In this document: positions 9,761-19,652 of the stretch, piece by piece
Numbering within the stretch: the first letter of the stretch is position 1
Layout of the letters: every line of letters begins with the position of its first letter
From: Strigamia acuminata
Lineage: Eukaryota; Arthropoda; Chilopoda; Geophilomorpha; Linotaeniidae
Reading direction: 5' to 3'
Assembly (NCBI GenBank): GCA_949358305.1
Contig: OX442315.1
Span: 9,946,427 to 10,010,426, forward strand
DNA: 64,000 nucleotides
Position numbers and translations under genes: made by a program
The notes under the pieces: model-generated
Told to the model about the DNA's origin: nothing
What the model saw: the letters and a program-made list of their open reading frames with translations, nothing else
Databases searched by the model: none

Positions 9761-11140
9761 TGATGGAAAACAAAATAATTACTAAAATCGCCAATAACAC
9801 GGAGATAAATACGGGTGGGCTCGAGGAACGTCGCTGAAACGTGCGGCCGTTCGTCGAGTCCAGTTCCTGCTTATCGATGAAAAGGAAACTAGGACAGATC
9901 GTCCCTTTGTCAAGAAAAAGAGTCTTCTTTGAAAATCTGGCTCACGTCCAAAATAACAACGGAACGGAATCGAGCATTGAAATCCGGAAATTCTTCTCGG
10001 ATTATTTAATATTTTAAATGTAAAATTATTAATTCGTAGTAATTACGTAAATTCGCATTTTATTCGCAAAATCTCGAACGTCGCTAACGAACATATAAAT
10101 AAATGTTCTTGTCGAAATTAAATCGTAAAGGATAAATTTATCAAGGCTAAAAACTCCAAATTCGAAGTTATGTATTAATTTAAAATCAATCACTCAATAA
10201 CGACATCGAGAAAAATCACGAACAACCAGCGAATCAAAATTAGAAATCATTGTTCTGTTAATTATTTAACGACTAGTTTTAATAAATCATTTCCATTTCT
10301 GGAAATTATAAAACAAAGCTCGAGTCCTTTTGTCTCGTCTACAATTGTCGTGAGTCATCTTCAAGGAGCGAGGCGACAGTTTGTCTGCGATCGCGTCCTT
10401 GAGGACAAATAATAGGAAAAAATACAATCGTTCTCGCGATCGTGGATATTAGTATAATAATTATACACTATTGCGAACGCAGAGCGTTCATGTCAAGTAT
10501 TAGTCAAATGTATCTCATATTCAACCGCACGAAGCTAAGTCTCGTGCGTCGACACCGACTTCTACCTGATTTGGTGGAACCACATTCATATCCTGATCCC
10601 AATTCTCCTCAGCTCCGTTTCCTTGCCCGATTTCGAGCATCTCCTCCTCTCCTTCATCCTCATCCATCGTGAGGATCGTGCGCACAGGTCAAACCACGGT
10701 AAAATAGTAAAAACCCCTCGTAAAAGTGGATAAAAACTCGGTTAAAATAAACACGAAGTGGATCACGTGCGGACGGCGATCAGCTGATTTAGCGGAAGTC
10801 CGGGTGAAAACGAGGCAAACGTGGTGGGTTCTGGGTAATTTACTCCGGAACCAGGTGTTTGAGACTTGTGCGCAGCAGCCCGTGCGCATGTTACGCTACG
10901 GGGCTCCTTTGTTTCTACACCCATGCGCGATCGCTGCTACGGGGTCTTTGACACGCGGTATCCGACCCGTGCCGATAATTTTGCTACGGGTCCCGCGTTT
11001 CCACGCCATCTTGTGACGTGAATTCGACCGAAATCGCTTGTTGGACTTAGCGAAATTTTTAGAGTCTCGGATTTTGATGGCTAGCGCTGTCGATCGATCA
11101 ATTTTTTATTTTCAGCGTCGCCATCGACTCGTAACGTTTT
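9761..11140. other. Non-coding stretch between the extra ORF and gypsy pol
   Basis: No gene is supported. The left part (9800-10450) is AT-rich and the right part (10550-11030) is GC-richer, with repeated words such as GCTACGGGG / CTACGGGTC near 10905-10990. If the gypsy element once had a 3' LTR on this side it is not recognisable: nothing here matches the LTR at 17162-18093. Confidence 0.4.
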
Positions 11141-12127
11141 CTACTCCTTTCCTACGACCTTTCCGTCTTTTATAAACGGATTACTTCTACGGGGCCGCAG
11201 GTGATGGGTCGAGACAGGTACGACGTTTTTTATTTTTAGTGTCTGTACCTCCTCATCACTGTTTTCTTTTTTATCCGTGTTTTGTGTGTTTGTTTCAGGA
11301 GTTTCTCCTGTTTCCCCCCCGACCAAAATTGGATTCGGAACGGATTCAACGATCTCGTTTACCGGAGGTGAAGGGGCGTCGAAATACTCCTCGTTTTCGC
11401 TTGGCGGTGATTTTTCCGACTCGCCAGCGAACATATCGACGATTTGGCCGTCAGTTTTGGACTTGACTTGGCCCTTGGCCCACATTTCTTGTGGGAATTC
11501 CAGAACGTACGGAGTTAACTCTCGTACTTGGATCGATTTATGCTCGGTATTATCCTCGAGCTTACGCAATTTGTATGCGTTACCGCCATGCTTGTCGATG
11601 ATCACGTACGGACCGTCTCTCTTGTCGGCCAAGCTGGCGGTGATTCCTCTCGCTGCATTTGAGAGGATGTGTGTATCTTTCCACACTAAATCATTGATCT
11701 CGAAATTCACGAATTTCCTACCGCTTTTATTTTGTAAAATGCGGTCGCGCATGTTAAAGATAGGCGCCATCATATGCTTGTATGTGCTTGAAATTGTTTG
11801 CTCCAATTTATACACGTACTCATGTGGTTTCTCGGGGTCCACCACATTTACCGACTCTGCCACTCGCGGGTCCCAAGGCACTCGTAGCTCTCGGGCGAAA
11901 TTGAGGTAGGCCGGAGAAAAGTCTCTCGTCCTTGAGACCGTTGTTCGTATGCTGAACGCGATCTCCCTCAAGTACTCATCCCAACGATTGTGGATGTCAG
12001 TGAATATGCTCAATGCATATTTAATGTCCCTGTTGAGTCGCTCAACGGGATTTGTTCTGGGATTATAGGTCGAGGTGTGTGACGCTACAATACCAAACTT
12101 TTCACAAAATTTACCCCAAACTTTCAA
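11141..12127 (-). pseudogene. Gypsy integrase, C-terminal half
   Basis: The frame holds the second half of a retroviral-type integrase core, including YNPRTNPVERLNRDIK with the catalytic Glu region. The usual C-terminal part of gypsy integrases follows, with a GPYVI-type strand near residues 165-175, and then an acidic, Pro-rich tail. It is in the same frame as the upstream integrase piece and is separated from it by a single in-frame stop at the junction near 12146-12150. It is therefore the second half of one broken gene rather than a separate protein. Confidence 0.8.
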
Positions 12128-12148
12128 AATGAATTGGGGTCCGTTATC

Positions 12149-12979
12149 TTAGATTATCTTTCGCGGAAATCCGTAACGTAACGCTACATCGTAGATGCAT
12201 TCAACGATTTTTTCTGCTGAAGGTCTAGCGACGGCGTACAACTCGGGCCAACGAGTTGCTACGTCCATTATAACAATAATGTACGCGCTTTTATTTCCCG
12301 TAATGGGTTTTGGGCCCATCACATCGACACTTAAACAATCAAAAAGCGCGTAAGGCCCTAAGAAAATAGTTTCGAATGGTGATTTACTCCTTGGCTTGCA
12401 CGCTTGACATTGCTGACATTGGTGGACAAAAAGAGCAATATCTTTTTTCATCCCTGTCCAGTGAAAAAGCTGTGTAGCACGATAGAGTGTTCTGCTTACT
12501 CCCGCATGGCTTGCAAGCGGGTGCCCGTGTAACAACCACAATATACGACCAATTAAGGAAGCAGGTATTACTACCTTTACTGCGGTGTCTGATTCACTCA
12601 AGTCATCTTGGTGATTTGAGTGATGCTTCACCAAAAGGCCGTCATCCAATAGGTAATCTATGGATTCGTGTGCATAACGGCGCTTCTGCCTTCTGGTCAG
12701 ATTGGGCGGATATTTTCCTGTCAGTACAAATTTAGCTCTATCCTGACATTTCTTGTCTAATTTTTGTTGCACAATTATTTCCTCCCTTGTTGGGGGATTG
12801 CTTTTCATTTGCTTGCCGACATGAGCGTGGAAGGCGCTTAGAAGCTGGTCGTTTATTCTCCGCTCTAGCTTAAATTCCCTCTTTGCCTCTGGGTAATTGT
12901 CAGCAGCTGGTTGGTATAACCGCGTCCAGAATCCACAGAATTTTACATCTGCCGGAGACGTGGTAGAAATTTCATTCAT
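12149..12979 (-). pseudogene. Gypsy integrase, zinc-binding region and first half of core
   Basis: Near residues 175-215 it has the His-His-Cys-Cys integrase zinc finger, with HPLASHAGVSRT, then CQQCQACK. The core start SVDVMGP with the first catalytic Asp follows. The frame stops just before the expected second catalytic Asp segment (DNGPQF in the next piece). An upstream segment with PPTREEIIVQQKLDKKCQ is a near duplicate of one in the neighbouring ORF at 12979-13374. Pol is broken here, so the copy cannot make an intact integrase. Confidence 0.85.
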
Positions 12980-13374
12980 TATCCATTGTACAAATACTCT
13001 GGGTATATTTTATTTAATATAAAATTTCGAATTATTTGGCAAAATTTATCTTGTTTTTGGGCCACAATAATGTTGTTCCTCGTTGGAGAATCGCAGTCCA
13101 ATTGTTCAGCAACTTTGGCGGCGAATGCCTTTATTAAAACATTTTTTGTTGGCAACTTGAATTTTTTGGCCATCATAGCTCTTAATTCGATATCAGGTGT
13201 CCCTGATGGATTATGAATTTTTAGACAATAATTAACAATATTATTGTCTTCTTCATTTACAATGATCGACTTGGGTAATTTGTTCAATTTTCCCATTTGC
13301 CAACTTCGGCAAGGAGATGGACAATATGACAACAAGTCATCGTTATCTCCATCATCCTCTGGATCGTCAGGCAT
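12979..13374 (-). pseudogene. Gypsy pol linker between RNase H and integrase
   Basis: This 131-residue piece overlaps the end of the RNase H frame in another frame, so a small indel near 13370 has shifted pol. It contains SPTRNNIIVAQKQDKFCQ, which closely resembles PPTREEIIVQQKLDKKCQ in the next piece. The region before the zinc finger therefore seems to be present twice. It ends at a stop around 12979. Confidence 0.65.
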
Positions 13375-13843
13375 CTGCTATTACATTCAGTGGGCCTTTA
13401 ACGTATTGGATTTTGAATGAATACGCCATTAGCTCCATTTGCCATCGAGCTAATCTGCCGGAGGGGTCGGCTAATGACATCAGCCATTTCAAGGCTTGAT
13501 GGTCAGTTTGTACAGTAAACGTAGTGTACTCTAAATATGGGCGAAATTTGCGTAATCTCCATACTACTGCGAGACATTCCAATTCTGTCACAGTATAATT
13601 CTTTTCAGCGGGCTGTAAGCTTCTGCTTGCATACACGCATGGCATTTCGACTTTTTGGCCATCCACTATTTTCTTTTGTGTAAGGGCTGCTCCCAACCCT
13701 TGCCTGCTCGCATCAGTGTGAACAATAAAAGGTGCATACAAGTCGGGCAGCTTCATTGTTTCAGCATTCGTCAGCAAATCTTTGATTGCGTCGAATGCTG
13801 CCTGATGGTGCAATTCCCAGTCGAAATTTGCATCCTTCTTCAA
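13367..13843 (-). pseudogene. Gypsy RNase H domain
   Basis: It shows the Ty3/gypsy RNase H pattern: FIVHTDASRQGLGAALTQ with the first catalytic Asp near residue 44, YTVTELECLAVVWRLRKFR with the catalytic Glu, and FTVQTDHQALKWL with the next Asp. It lies directly downstream of the reverse transcriptase in the same frame, separated by one stop codon near 13853. A frame change follows at its end. Confidence 0.85.
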
Positions 13844-13852
13844 AAGTGGCTT

Positions 13853-14833
13853 TTACGGTTCAGCAACCGTAGCGAGATTTTTGATTAGGCGATAGAAGAA
13901 ATTGACCATGCCTAGAAATCGCTGTAGCTCCTTTAAATTCGTAGGAGCTGGAAATTCAGTGATTGCAACGACTTTTTTAGGGTCGACACTGAGTCCATTG
14001 ACTCCAACTTTGTATCCTAAGAAAATTAGTTCCTTTCGGCATAAATGCGTCTTGCCAGGATGCGGATGCAAATTAGCTTCGGCTAATTTAGTAAATACTA
14101 TATCCAAATGTTGGATATGATCTTCGAACGATTTGGACACGACGATTATATCATCCAAGTAAGCCCAAGCAAACTTGCGATGAGCGTGACCTAAAACTTT
14201 TTCCATCAACTCTTGGAAAGTAGTTGGTCCATTTACAAGCCCGAAAGGCATTACGTTAAACATAAGCCTTCCTCCTGGACTCCAGAAAGCGGTTTTCCCT
14301 TTGTCTTCTGGTCGCAATTCTATCTGCCAATATCCTTTGGTCAGATCTATTGTACTGACCCATTCAAATTCTCCTATTTCTCGCAATATCTCTTCGATAG
14401 TTGGCATTTGAGGTGGATTGTACTTAGTATGTGTATTGATCGGTCGAAAATCGATACACAGACGCGGGTCACTGCCTGGTCTCATGACTAGGACAGGTCG
14501 CATTCCGTAATCGCCCTCAGCTTTGACGACTATGCCTTTGTCAATCATATCTTGACAAAGTTGACGAATAATTTCCCTTTTTTGAGGGTTTATGCTCTTA
14601 AAGGGAACACGGATTGGCTTATCCATGTCTAACTCAATTTTGTGTTGAACCAGGTGAGTTCTGTCTGGTTCTTTAGAAATGATCTGTTTATGCTTGGTCA
14701 ACATTTTTTCTAATAATATGGATTGCTCCAAATTTAAGTTAGCTTCTTCGACTAGCTTTTGGATGAAATTCTCTTCATCAATTTTAGTTTGAGTTACGCT
14801 TGCAGCATAAGCTTTTGCAAAAGTCACAAACAA
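13853..14833 (-). pseudogene. Gypsy reverse transcriptase
   Basis: This is a Ty3/gypsy reverse transcriptase. RLCIDFRPINTHTKYNPPQMP, WVSTIDLTKGYWQIEL (first catalytic Asp), MPFGLVNGPTTFQELM and the catalytic box WAYLDDIIVVSKS appear in order, followed by the thumb-start segment FLGYKV and LQRFLGMVNFFYRLI. The domain itself is uninterrupted, and a stop codon ends it just before RNase H. I see no aspartic protease motif between the gag zinc knuckle and this frame, where one is expected. Confidence 0.9.
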
Positions 14834-15054
14834 TCTCCTTTTTTAATTCTGGAGATTCGATACTTTTCGTATCTTCTGGAGGAATATCTTCATCCAGAAT
14901 CGTTTTGACATTTTCCAATAATTTCAGAAATTTATTTTCCGATTCCGATTTTGGAGGGGACGCAGCGTCCCCTAGACCTGATGGATCTGCGTCTACAAGT
15001 TTTTTGAAAATAAATCCATTATAATTTTTACTGCTTTTTCAAACTCAGCTGATG

Positions 15055-16749
15055 TCACTGGTTTTTTCTTTGTAGCAGTAGGGCAGTCGTTTTGCCAATG
15101 TCCCAACTTTTTACATAAATTGCAGGGATCAGTAGAAGGTGATTTCTTTTTCGTTGCTGCTGGTGAGGCAGAACAAGAACGAGCGTCTGAAGGCGCTCAG
15201 GTGATGCAGCAGGTAATTTAGAATTTCTTTCGGAATTCACCTTTCTTGCATCAAATGAAACTGTTTTAGGTTTCATTCTAGGCTTCCATTTGCCAGCAAC
15301 TGGATTATTTTTAGCTAATAACGCAGCTGTTTTGGTTAGTAAAGCCAACGTTTCATCTTCTACTTCTTCCTCTTCCTTGACGTCTTCAGCGTCGGAATCT
15401 GAATTTTCTGCACCAGCTACATTGGCGTGTAACTTTGGAACAGAATGAGGATTTTTTACGTCCTTCTTAGAAGAATCCTTTTTCAAATTCTTTTCAGTAT
15501 CTGACGCTGACTTGTTATTCTGTTGTTTTGGCGGCGGACGACGATCTCCATTTGGCGGTCCCCTTCCACCTTGATTGCCATTTGAATTGTGGTCACCTGA
15601 GTGGCCACCTCCATGTCCATTTGGATCGTCCCCTCCAGGCGGATCACCACCTGGTGGACCTCCACGGTATCTAGGCTCATCTCGAATATCGTCATGACAT
15701 TCTTTTTTAGACGTGCCTTCTCGCGGATCATCGGGAGCTTTACTCCAATCACGTGATTCCTCACGCTGTTTATTCTTGTCAGCCAACAGTCCGATTAATC
15801 GGTCGCTATTGCTAAAGAATTGGTCTGCAGCTTGCAAGACCTTTGGAGGATGATATTCGGTCGGGTCTGGTTGTCGCTTTCGCTTCTTGCGACTGTGGTG
15901 GCTGCCACGGCTGCTTCGTGAGTCATCACTATTGGTCCAACTGGACTGGCGACTGAGTTTCTGCTCAGTTGAATTCAAATTAATCAACGAAGGTGATTTT
16001 CGAGCATCTTTTGGCAAAACTGGGGTTGGTTTTGCAAACATTGAGTCACCGTATGTAGCTTGAAAGTGCTGTACGGCTTCCTCAAATTCTTCTTGCGCTT
16101 TTAATAAATCTGCGCGAAGAATCTCGTTTTCACAAGCTTGAGCTGCTAAGTCGGCACGCAATAATTGATCTGTGGTGCTCAGACTTTTAGCAGCTTGACC
16201 AGCATCCATTACGGTTTGCTGTCTAGCGAGAAATATTTCATTTTCTCGTAGAGCCAATCGCTTAGCTCTTGCTGCTTGTTCTACCGAACATTTTTCTAGC
16301 TGTTGAGAAGAAGTTGTAATTTCTCTCTCTTTAGCTCGCGAATTTAATTCGGCAGTCATCAAATTCGAATTAGCTTTTCTCAAATTTTCGTTAGCAATTT
16401 CTAAATCTTTTTTAGCTTGATTTAGTTGCTCGAGCATCTTGAGTTGCTCTTCGTCATTTATTAGCCATGAAGCCTTTTCTTGCTCCAATTTTAACAATTG
16501 AACGTGATCATTCGCACGTTGTTGTTTGAGTTCGGCATTTTGTTGCTGCATTTCTGCATGCTGCCTTTCGAACTCTATTTGCAAGCTAGTTTGCATAGTT
16601 TCAATTTCTTTCTGACTATGTTTTAAAACCAAAGCTTTGTGGATTTCTTCCACTGTCATTTCGCTTGTGACATTTACTCCAGCAAGCCTCGCTTGCTCAC
16701 GGAGTGCGTCCATCATGGTAACACGGACGGGAGAATGAGAAACCTCCAT
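15055..16749 (-). pseudogene. Gypsy gag with long coiled coil, frameshifted at 3' end
   Basis: The 564-residue frame begins with about 240 residues of heptad-rich, Gln/Glu/Lys/Leu sequence typical of a long coiled coil. A Ser/Arg-rich part follows (SRSSRGSHHSRKKRKRQ), then a Gly/Pro-rich stretch and an acidic stretch. A CX2CX4HX4C zinc knuckle (C-NL-C-KKLG-H-WQND-C) is encoded at about 15075-15130 but in another frame, so a shift near 15190 breaks the protein before it. I see no classic gag capsid signature. The neighbours (pol downstream, primer site upstream) support a gag role. Confidence 0.7.
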
Positions 16750-16910
16750 ATTGGATTTCTCCGAATCAGGCGGCTCTTCGCCTCATACCGTCATCGACGA
16801 TGAACTTGGTGAGTGCTCTGCACTTGATGATTGAACTTGTGTATTCAAATGGTCTTTTTGCGTCTTGGAACGGCCACTTCCAGTTTGAGTGTTTAATTCA
16901 AACTGGCAGT

Positions 16911-17135
16911 TCAACTAGCAGTTTGATCCATAGTTTCAAACTGTTCGTTGATCGTTGGAACGTCTTGATCCACGGCTTGTAGATCGGCTGCTATTCGTTT
17001 CTTCGCTGGTCTGCCTCGCGGTCTCTTTTCGCTTGGAGTCGCCATTTTGGTAAATGAAGACAAAGAAAGGATAGGCAAGAAAGATGTAGCAAGATAAAAA
17101 TGGTGGGAAATTTTAAGTGACAAAATTTTATACAA
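16911..17135 (-). pseudogene. AT-hook-containing ORF at the 5' end of the gypsy gag
   Basis: The frame includes MATPSEKRPRGRPAKKR, whose KRPRGRPAKK core is an AT-hook DNA-binding motif. A short acidic tail and a stop follow. It lies right after the primer site and before the 564-residue gag frame. It is probably the original start of gag, now separated from it by stops. A separate small protein is the alternative. Confidence 0.5.
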
Positions 17136-17141
17136 TAACTA

Positions 17142-17159
17142 ATCCCGGACGGGCCCCTA
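17142..17159 (-). other. Primer binding site, tRNA-Pro-like (gypsy)
   Basis: Read on the minus strand, the 18 bases are TAGGGGCCCGTCCGGGAT. This differs at two positions from the tRNA-Pro primer site TGGGGGCTCGTCCGGGAT known from murine retroviruses. It sits two bases inside the LTR end at 17162, exactly where a primer site belongs. Confidence 0.7.
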
Positions 17160-17161
17160 CG

Positions 17162-18093
17162 TGCTGCGATCCGGGTTTTTCACACTAAATTCTAGTAAAA
17201 TAGCGTGAGTTACCGCAGGTGAATGCTACTTGAGACTTATATCGCGGCCTTAAATTATCTAGGGTTAATTTACGGAAAATAAAACACAGTTTTATCAATA
17301 AAATCACAATATGTTTTTATTCGGTTTACATACAATGACTAGTAATAATATATACGAATATATGAGAAATAAATGCAATAATACGAGCAAGAACAATGGA
17401 AATGCTTGCAACGAATGTTGCAAGCCAAAAGCCCTAAAATAGCGCTTAACAACTCAAAGTTGTCACGAAGATGGTTATCTTCGTTCTTCAACTCACGAAC
17501 GATGGTCCTCAGACAATGGGTTTCGTGAGCTCTTCTGCTCGACGTACGACAGCTCGGTGGCGGTGGTTCACGTTCGAGCAGGCATCCATTCGACGTTTGA
17601 CGGCGATGGCAACCGTTCGCGCGGTTGCGATGGCGGTGGTTCACGGGACATGGGAACTTCTACTTCTCGATGCGGAAATCAACGGCGGTTGATTTACGCG
17701 AATAAGCTGGCTTTGCACGGGTTGCACAAAGTAAGCTTGGTGAAACTTAAATTACTCACGGTCCTCTGTCAATACTTTTCTTGGAGAATAAGCTGTGATG
17801 TTGAGGGTTGTGATGTTAGTCTAAGAGTCCCGATTGAAGCTTGGGCGCGAGCCCGGCACGCTTCAATATTGAGCAGATAATCTGCGCAATTAGCTAAAAC
17901 TGGTGCAACAAAGGATTATTGCACCATAACGGTTAATCGCCGTTTTCACCCCAGACAACCTGAGGTGATATGTGCCGAGGGAAGATTTCTCCCCTTGGTC
18001 ACATGATCTGACTTGGCGTGTGCCAAGCCAAATTAATTAGAAGTAATTAATATTTTATTCTTCTAAGTGGTGAAATAAATCGAGATCACCACA
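17162..18093 (-). mobile_element. Gypsy 5' LTR (minus-strand element)
   Basis: On the plus strand the segment runs from TGCTGCGATCC to GATCACCACA, so it has TG..CA ends. A diverged second copy of the whole unit lies at 60166-60967, which shows that this is a discrete terminal repeat. The primer site follows on the internal side. No matching 3' LTR is found at the left end of the element. Confidence 0.8.
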
Positions 18094-18812
18094 GGGTGTG
18101 GTGTTACCCGTACGACCCATGTAGCTGCTCATGGAGACTGCAGCAGGCAGATCTTCCTGCTACTGAGCGTCACAGTGGTGAATGGTGAGTGGAGCAGTCA
18201 GCAGTTATCTCTGCTGTGGTTGGGATCGTGGCAGCTCACCCTGGCATGTCTTCACCCTCGGCTCTCTCAGCAACGTCTTTTTCTCACCACACCACTCAGT
18301 TCCCTCCTCTCCTGCAAGGCCAGTCCATTCCTCCAAGGGGGGAGGGGACTGCTCGGGGCCACCAGGCAGTGTGTGGAGTGACATAGACCATTACTGTCTT
18401 CACCCGAAAAAAAACACCATGGTGTTGTATTCGAGTTTTGTGAAAAACTGTCATTTTTGAAACATTGTTGAAAAATTCGAATATAACACCACTTCAGCTA
18501 TAACACCATGGTGTTCTTTTCGAATATATCCTCATGGTGTTATATTCGGATTTTTTATTGTTTTCAAATACAACACCATGGTGTTATATTCAGATTTGGA
18601 TTGTTATTTTTGTTAATTTGCATATCTTTTTTGTTTTTTAATCAGCCTAATGAATACAAATTAATAGAGTAAATAACAATTTTACTTTTTCGACAAACTT
18701 ATATGATATTGGCTGAATACAACACCAGGATGTTGTTATATTCGAATACAACACCATAGTCGTATTTTCGAGTGAAGATGGTAGGGTGGCCGAACGGTCA
18801 TAAACAGTTACA
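18094..18812 (+). repeat. Dispersed repeat family D, copy 1 (interrupted)
   Basis: It shares the blocks CATGGAG..CTG, GTGGTGAATGGTGAG and GTGTGGAGTGACATAG, and the end AGGGTGGCCGAACGGTC, with copies at 48943-49537, 54344-54767 (reverse) and 56371-56870. The 5' part is cut by the gypsy LTR at 18093. A palindromic element at 18394-18781 is inserted close to the 3' end. The ORFs seen here shift between copies, so the family looks non-coding. Confidence 0.7.
18394..18781. mobile_element. Small inverted-repeat element with CCATGG palindromes
   Basis: It is flanked by TA on both sides (18392-18393 and 18782-18783). Its ends are inverted copies of each other, with TCTTCACYCGAAAA about four bases in. 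Inside, the 14 bp palindrome AACACCATGGTGTT occurs at 18413, 18502 and 18572, with degenerate copies near 18530, 18720 and 18750, often next to TATTCGA. The family D copy at 56371-56870 has the uninterrupted site at the same point, with one TA. This proves insertion with TA duplication. Confidence 0.75.
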
Positions 18813-19146
18813 ACATACACAATTCTTCACTGTGTGTTGAAACACTATTTTTTGATTTTCCTGAGTAAAAAGGTCAAGTGTAGCACTACACGTGGTGATT
18901 AGTCTATACTAACCTTACTCTGGAACCCAAAGTAACTTACATGACAACACAACTTTGTTCACCAAAATTATTTTTTTGGAGTTTTTAAATCTTTTATTTT
19001 TTTTATTGTTTTTTATTGTTTTGTATGATGTTGAAAAAAAATACATGAAATTTCAGAAAGAACATCCTGTTAGATTTTGAGAAAAAAAAACTATCATGGA
19101 AGTCAATATTGACCTAAGGTGGTTAAAGAACCAAATATTTAAAATC
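18813..19146. other. Non-coding stretch left of the BEL element
   Basis: AT-rich with T and A runs. No gene or repeat is recognised. It ends in AAATC (19142-19146), the left target duplication of the BEL/Pao insertion. Confidence 0.5.
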
Positions 19147-19577
19147 TGTGAAAACCGAGGGTTTTACTCATGTATTGTTTTATTGTTGTTCAATTTTGTC
19201 ATTTTATTACCATTTAATTCATTCAAGTTCAATTTTGATATTTTGTCATTTTGTATTTTATCTGGTGTTTATTATTTGCATTTATCTCCACTTTAAACTT
19301 CACCTATTTACTTAATTGTAATCCCCACCTTCTCACCCTATAACTTCACTTCTTAAACTTCCACTTGACCTTTCTTGGAATCAGCTAATTGAGGTCAATT
19401 AATTCCGCTCTCCAATCAGAGAGCTCCACATACCCTTTTCCCCCCTTTTCTCTAGTCTAAGAATAAAATCACCAGTGTTCTTTTTACAACTCATCAAGAA
19501 GGTCTCCCTTATTTTCATCTACACAATTTACATTTCAACCAAGGACTTTTAGTCAAAATTAAGAGTGTGATTTCACA
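19147..19577 (+). repeat. BEL/Pao 5' LTR
   Basis: The direct repeat partner of 24856-25286. It contains AAGAATAAAATC, a likely polyadenylation signal, near its 3' end, and ends GATTTCACA. Confidence 0.95.
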
Positions 19578-19580
19578 TTT

Positions 19581-19598
19581 TGGTGCCGAAACCCGGGA
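19581..19598 (+). other. BEL/Pao primer binding site, tRNA-Phe type
   Basis: TGGTGCCGAAACCCGGGA lies three bases after the LTR. It is complementary to the 3' end of animal tRNA-Phe including CCA, judged from known insect tRNA-Phe. Confidence 0.85.
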
Positions 19599-19652
19599 AA
19601 CCTTCGAATCTACATCTACATCTACAGCTAGAATCATCTAAAACTACCGAAA

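Larger units (their letters stand above)
11141..18093 (-). mobile_element. Ty3/gypsy retrotransposon, degenerate, 3' end unresolved
   Basis: The order on the minus strand is LTR (17162-18093), tRNA-Pro-like primer site, gag, reverse transcriptase, RNase H, linker and integrase. This domain order is that of Ty3/gypsy. Lesions seen are a frameshift before the gag zinc knuckle, a stop between reverse transcriptase and RNase H, a shift after RNase H, and a stop inside the integrase. The ORF at 8750-9760 may also belong to it. The 3' LTR is missing. Confidence 0.85.
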
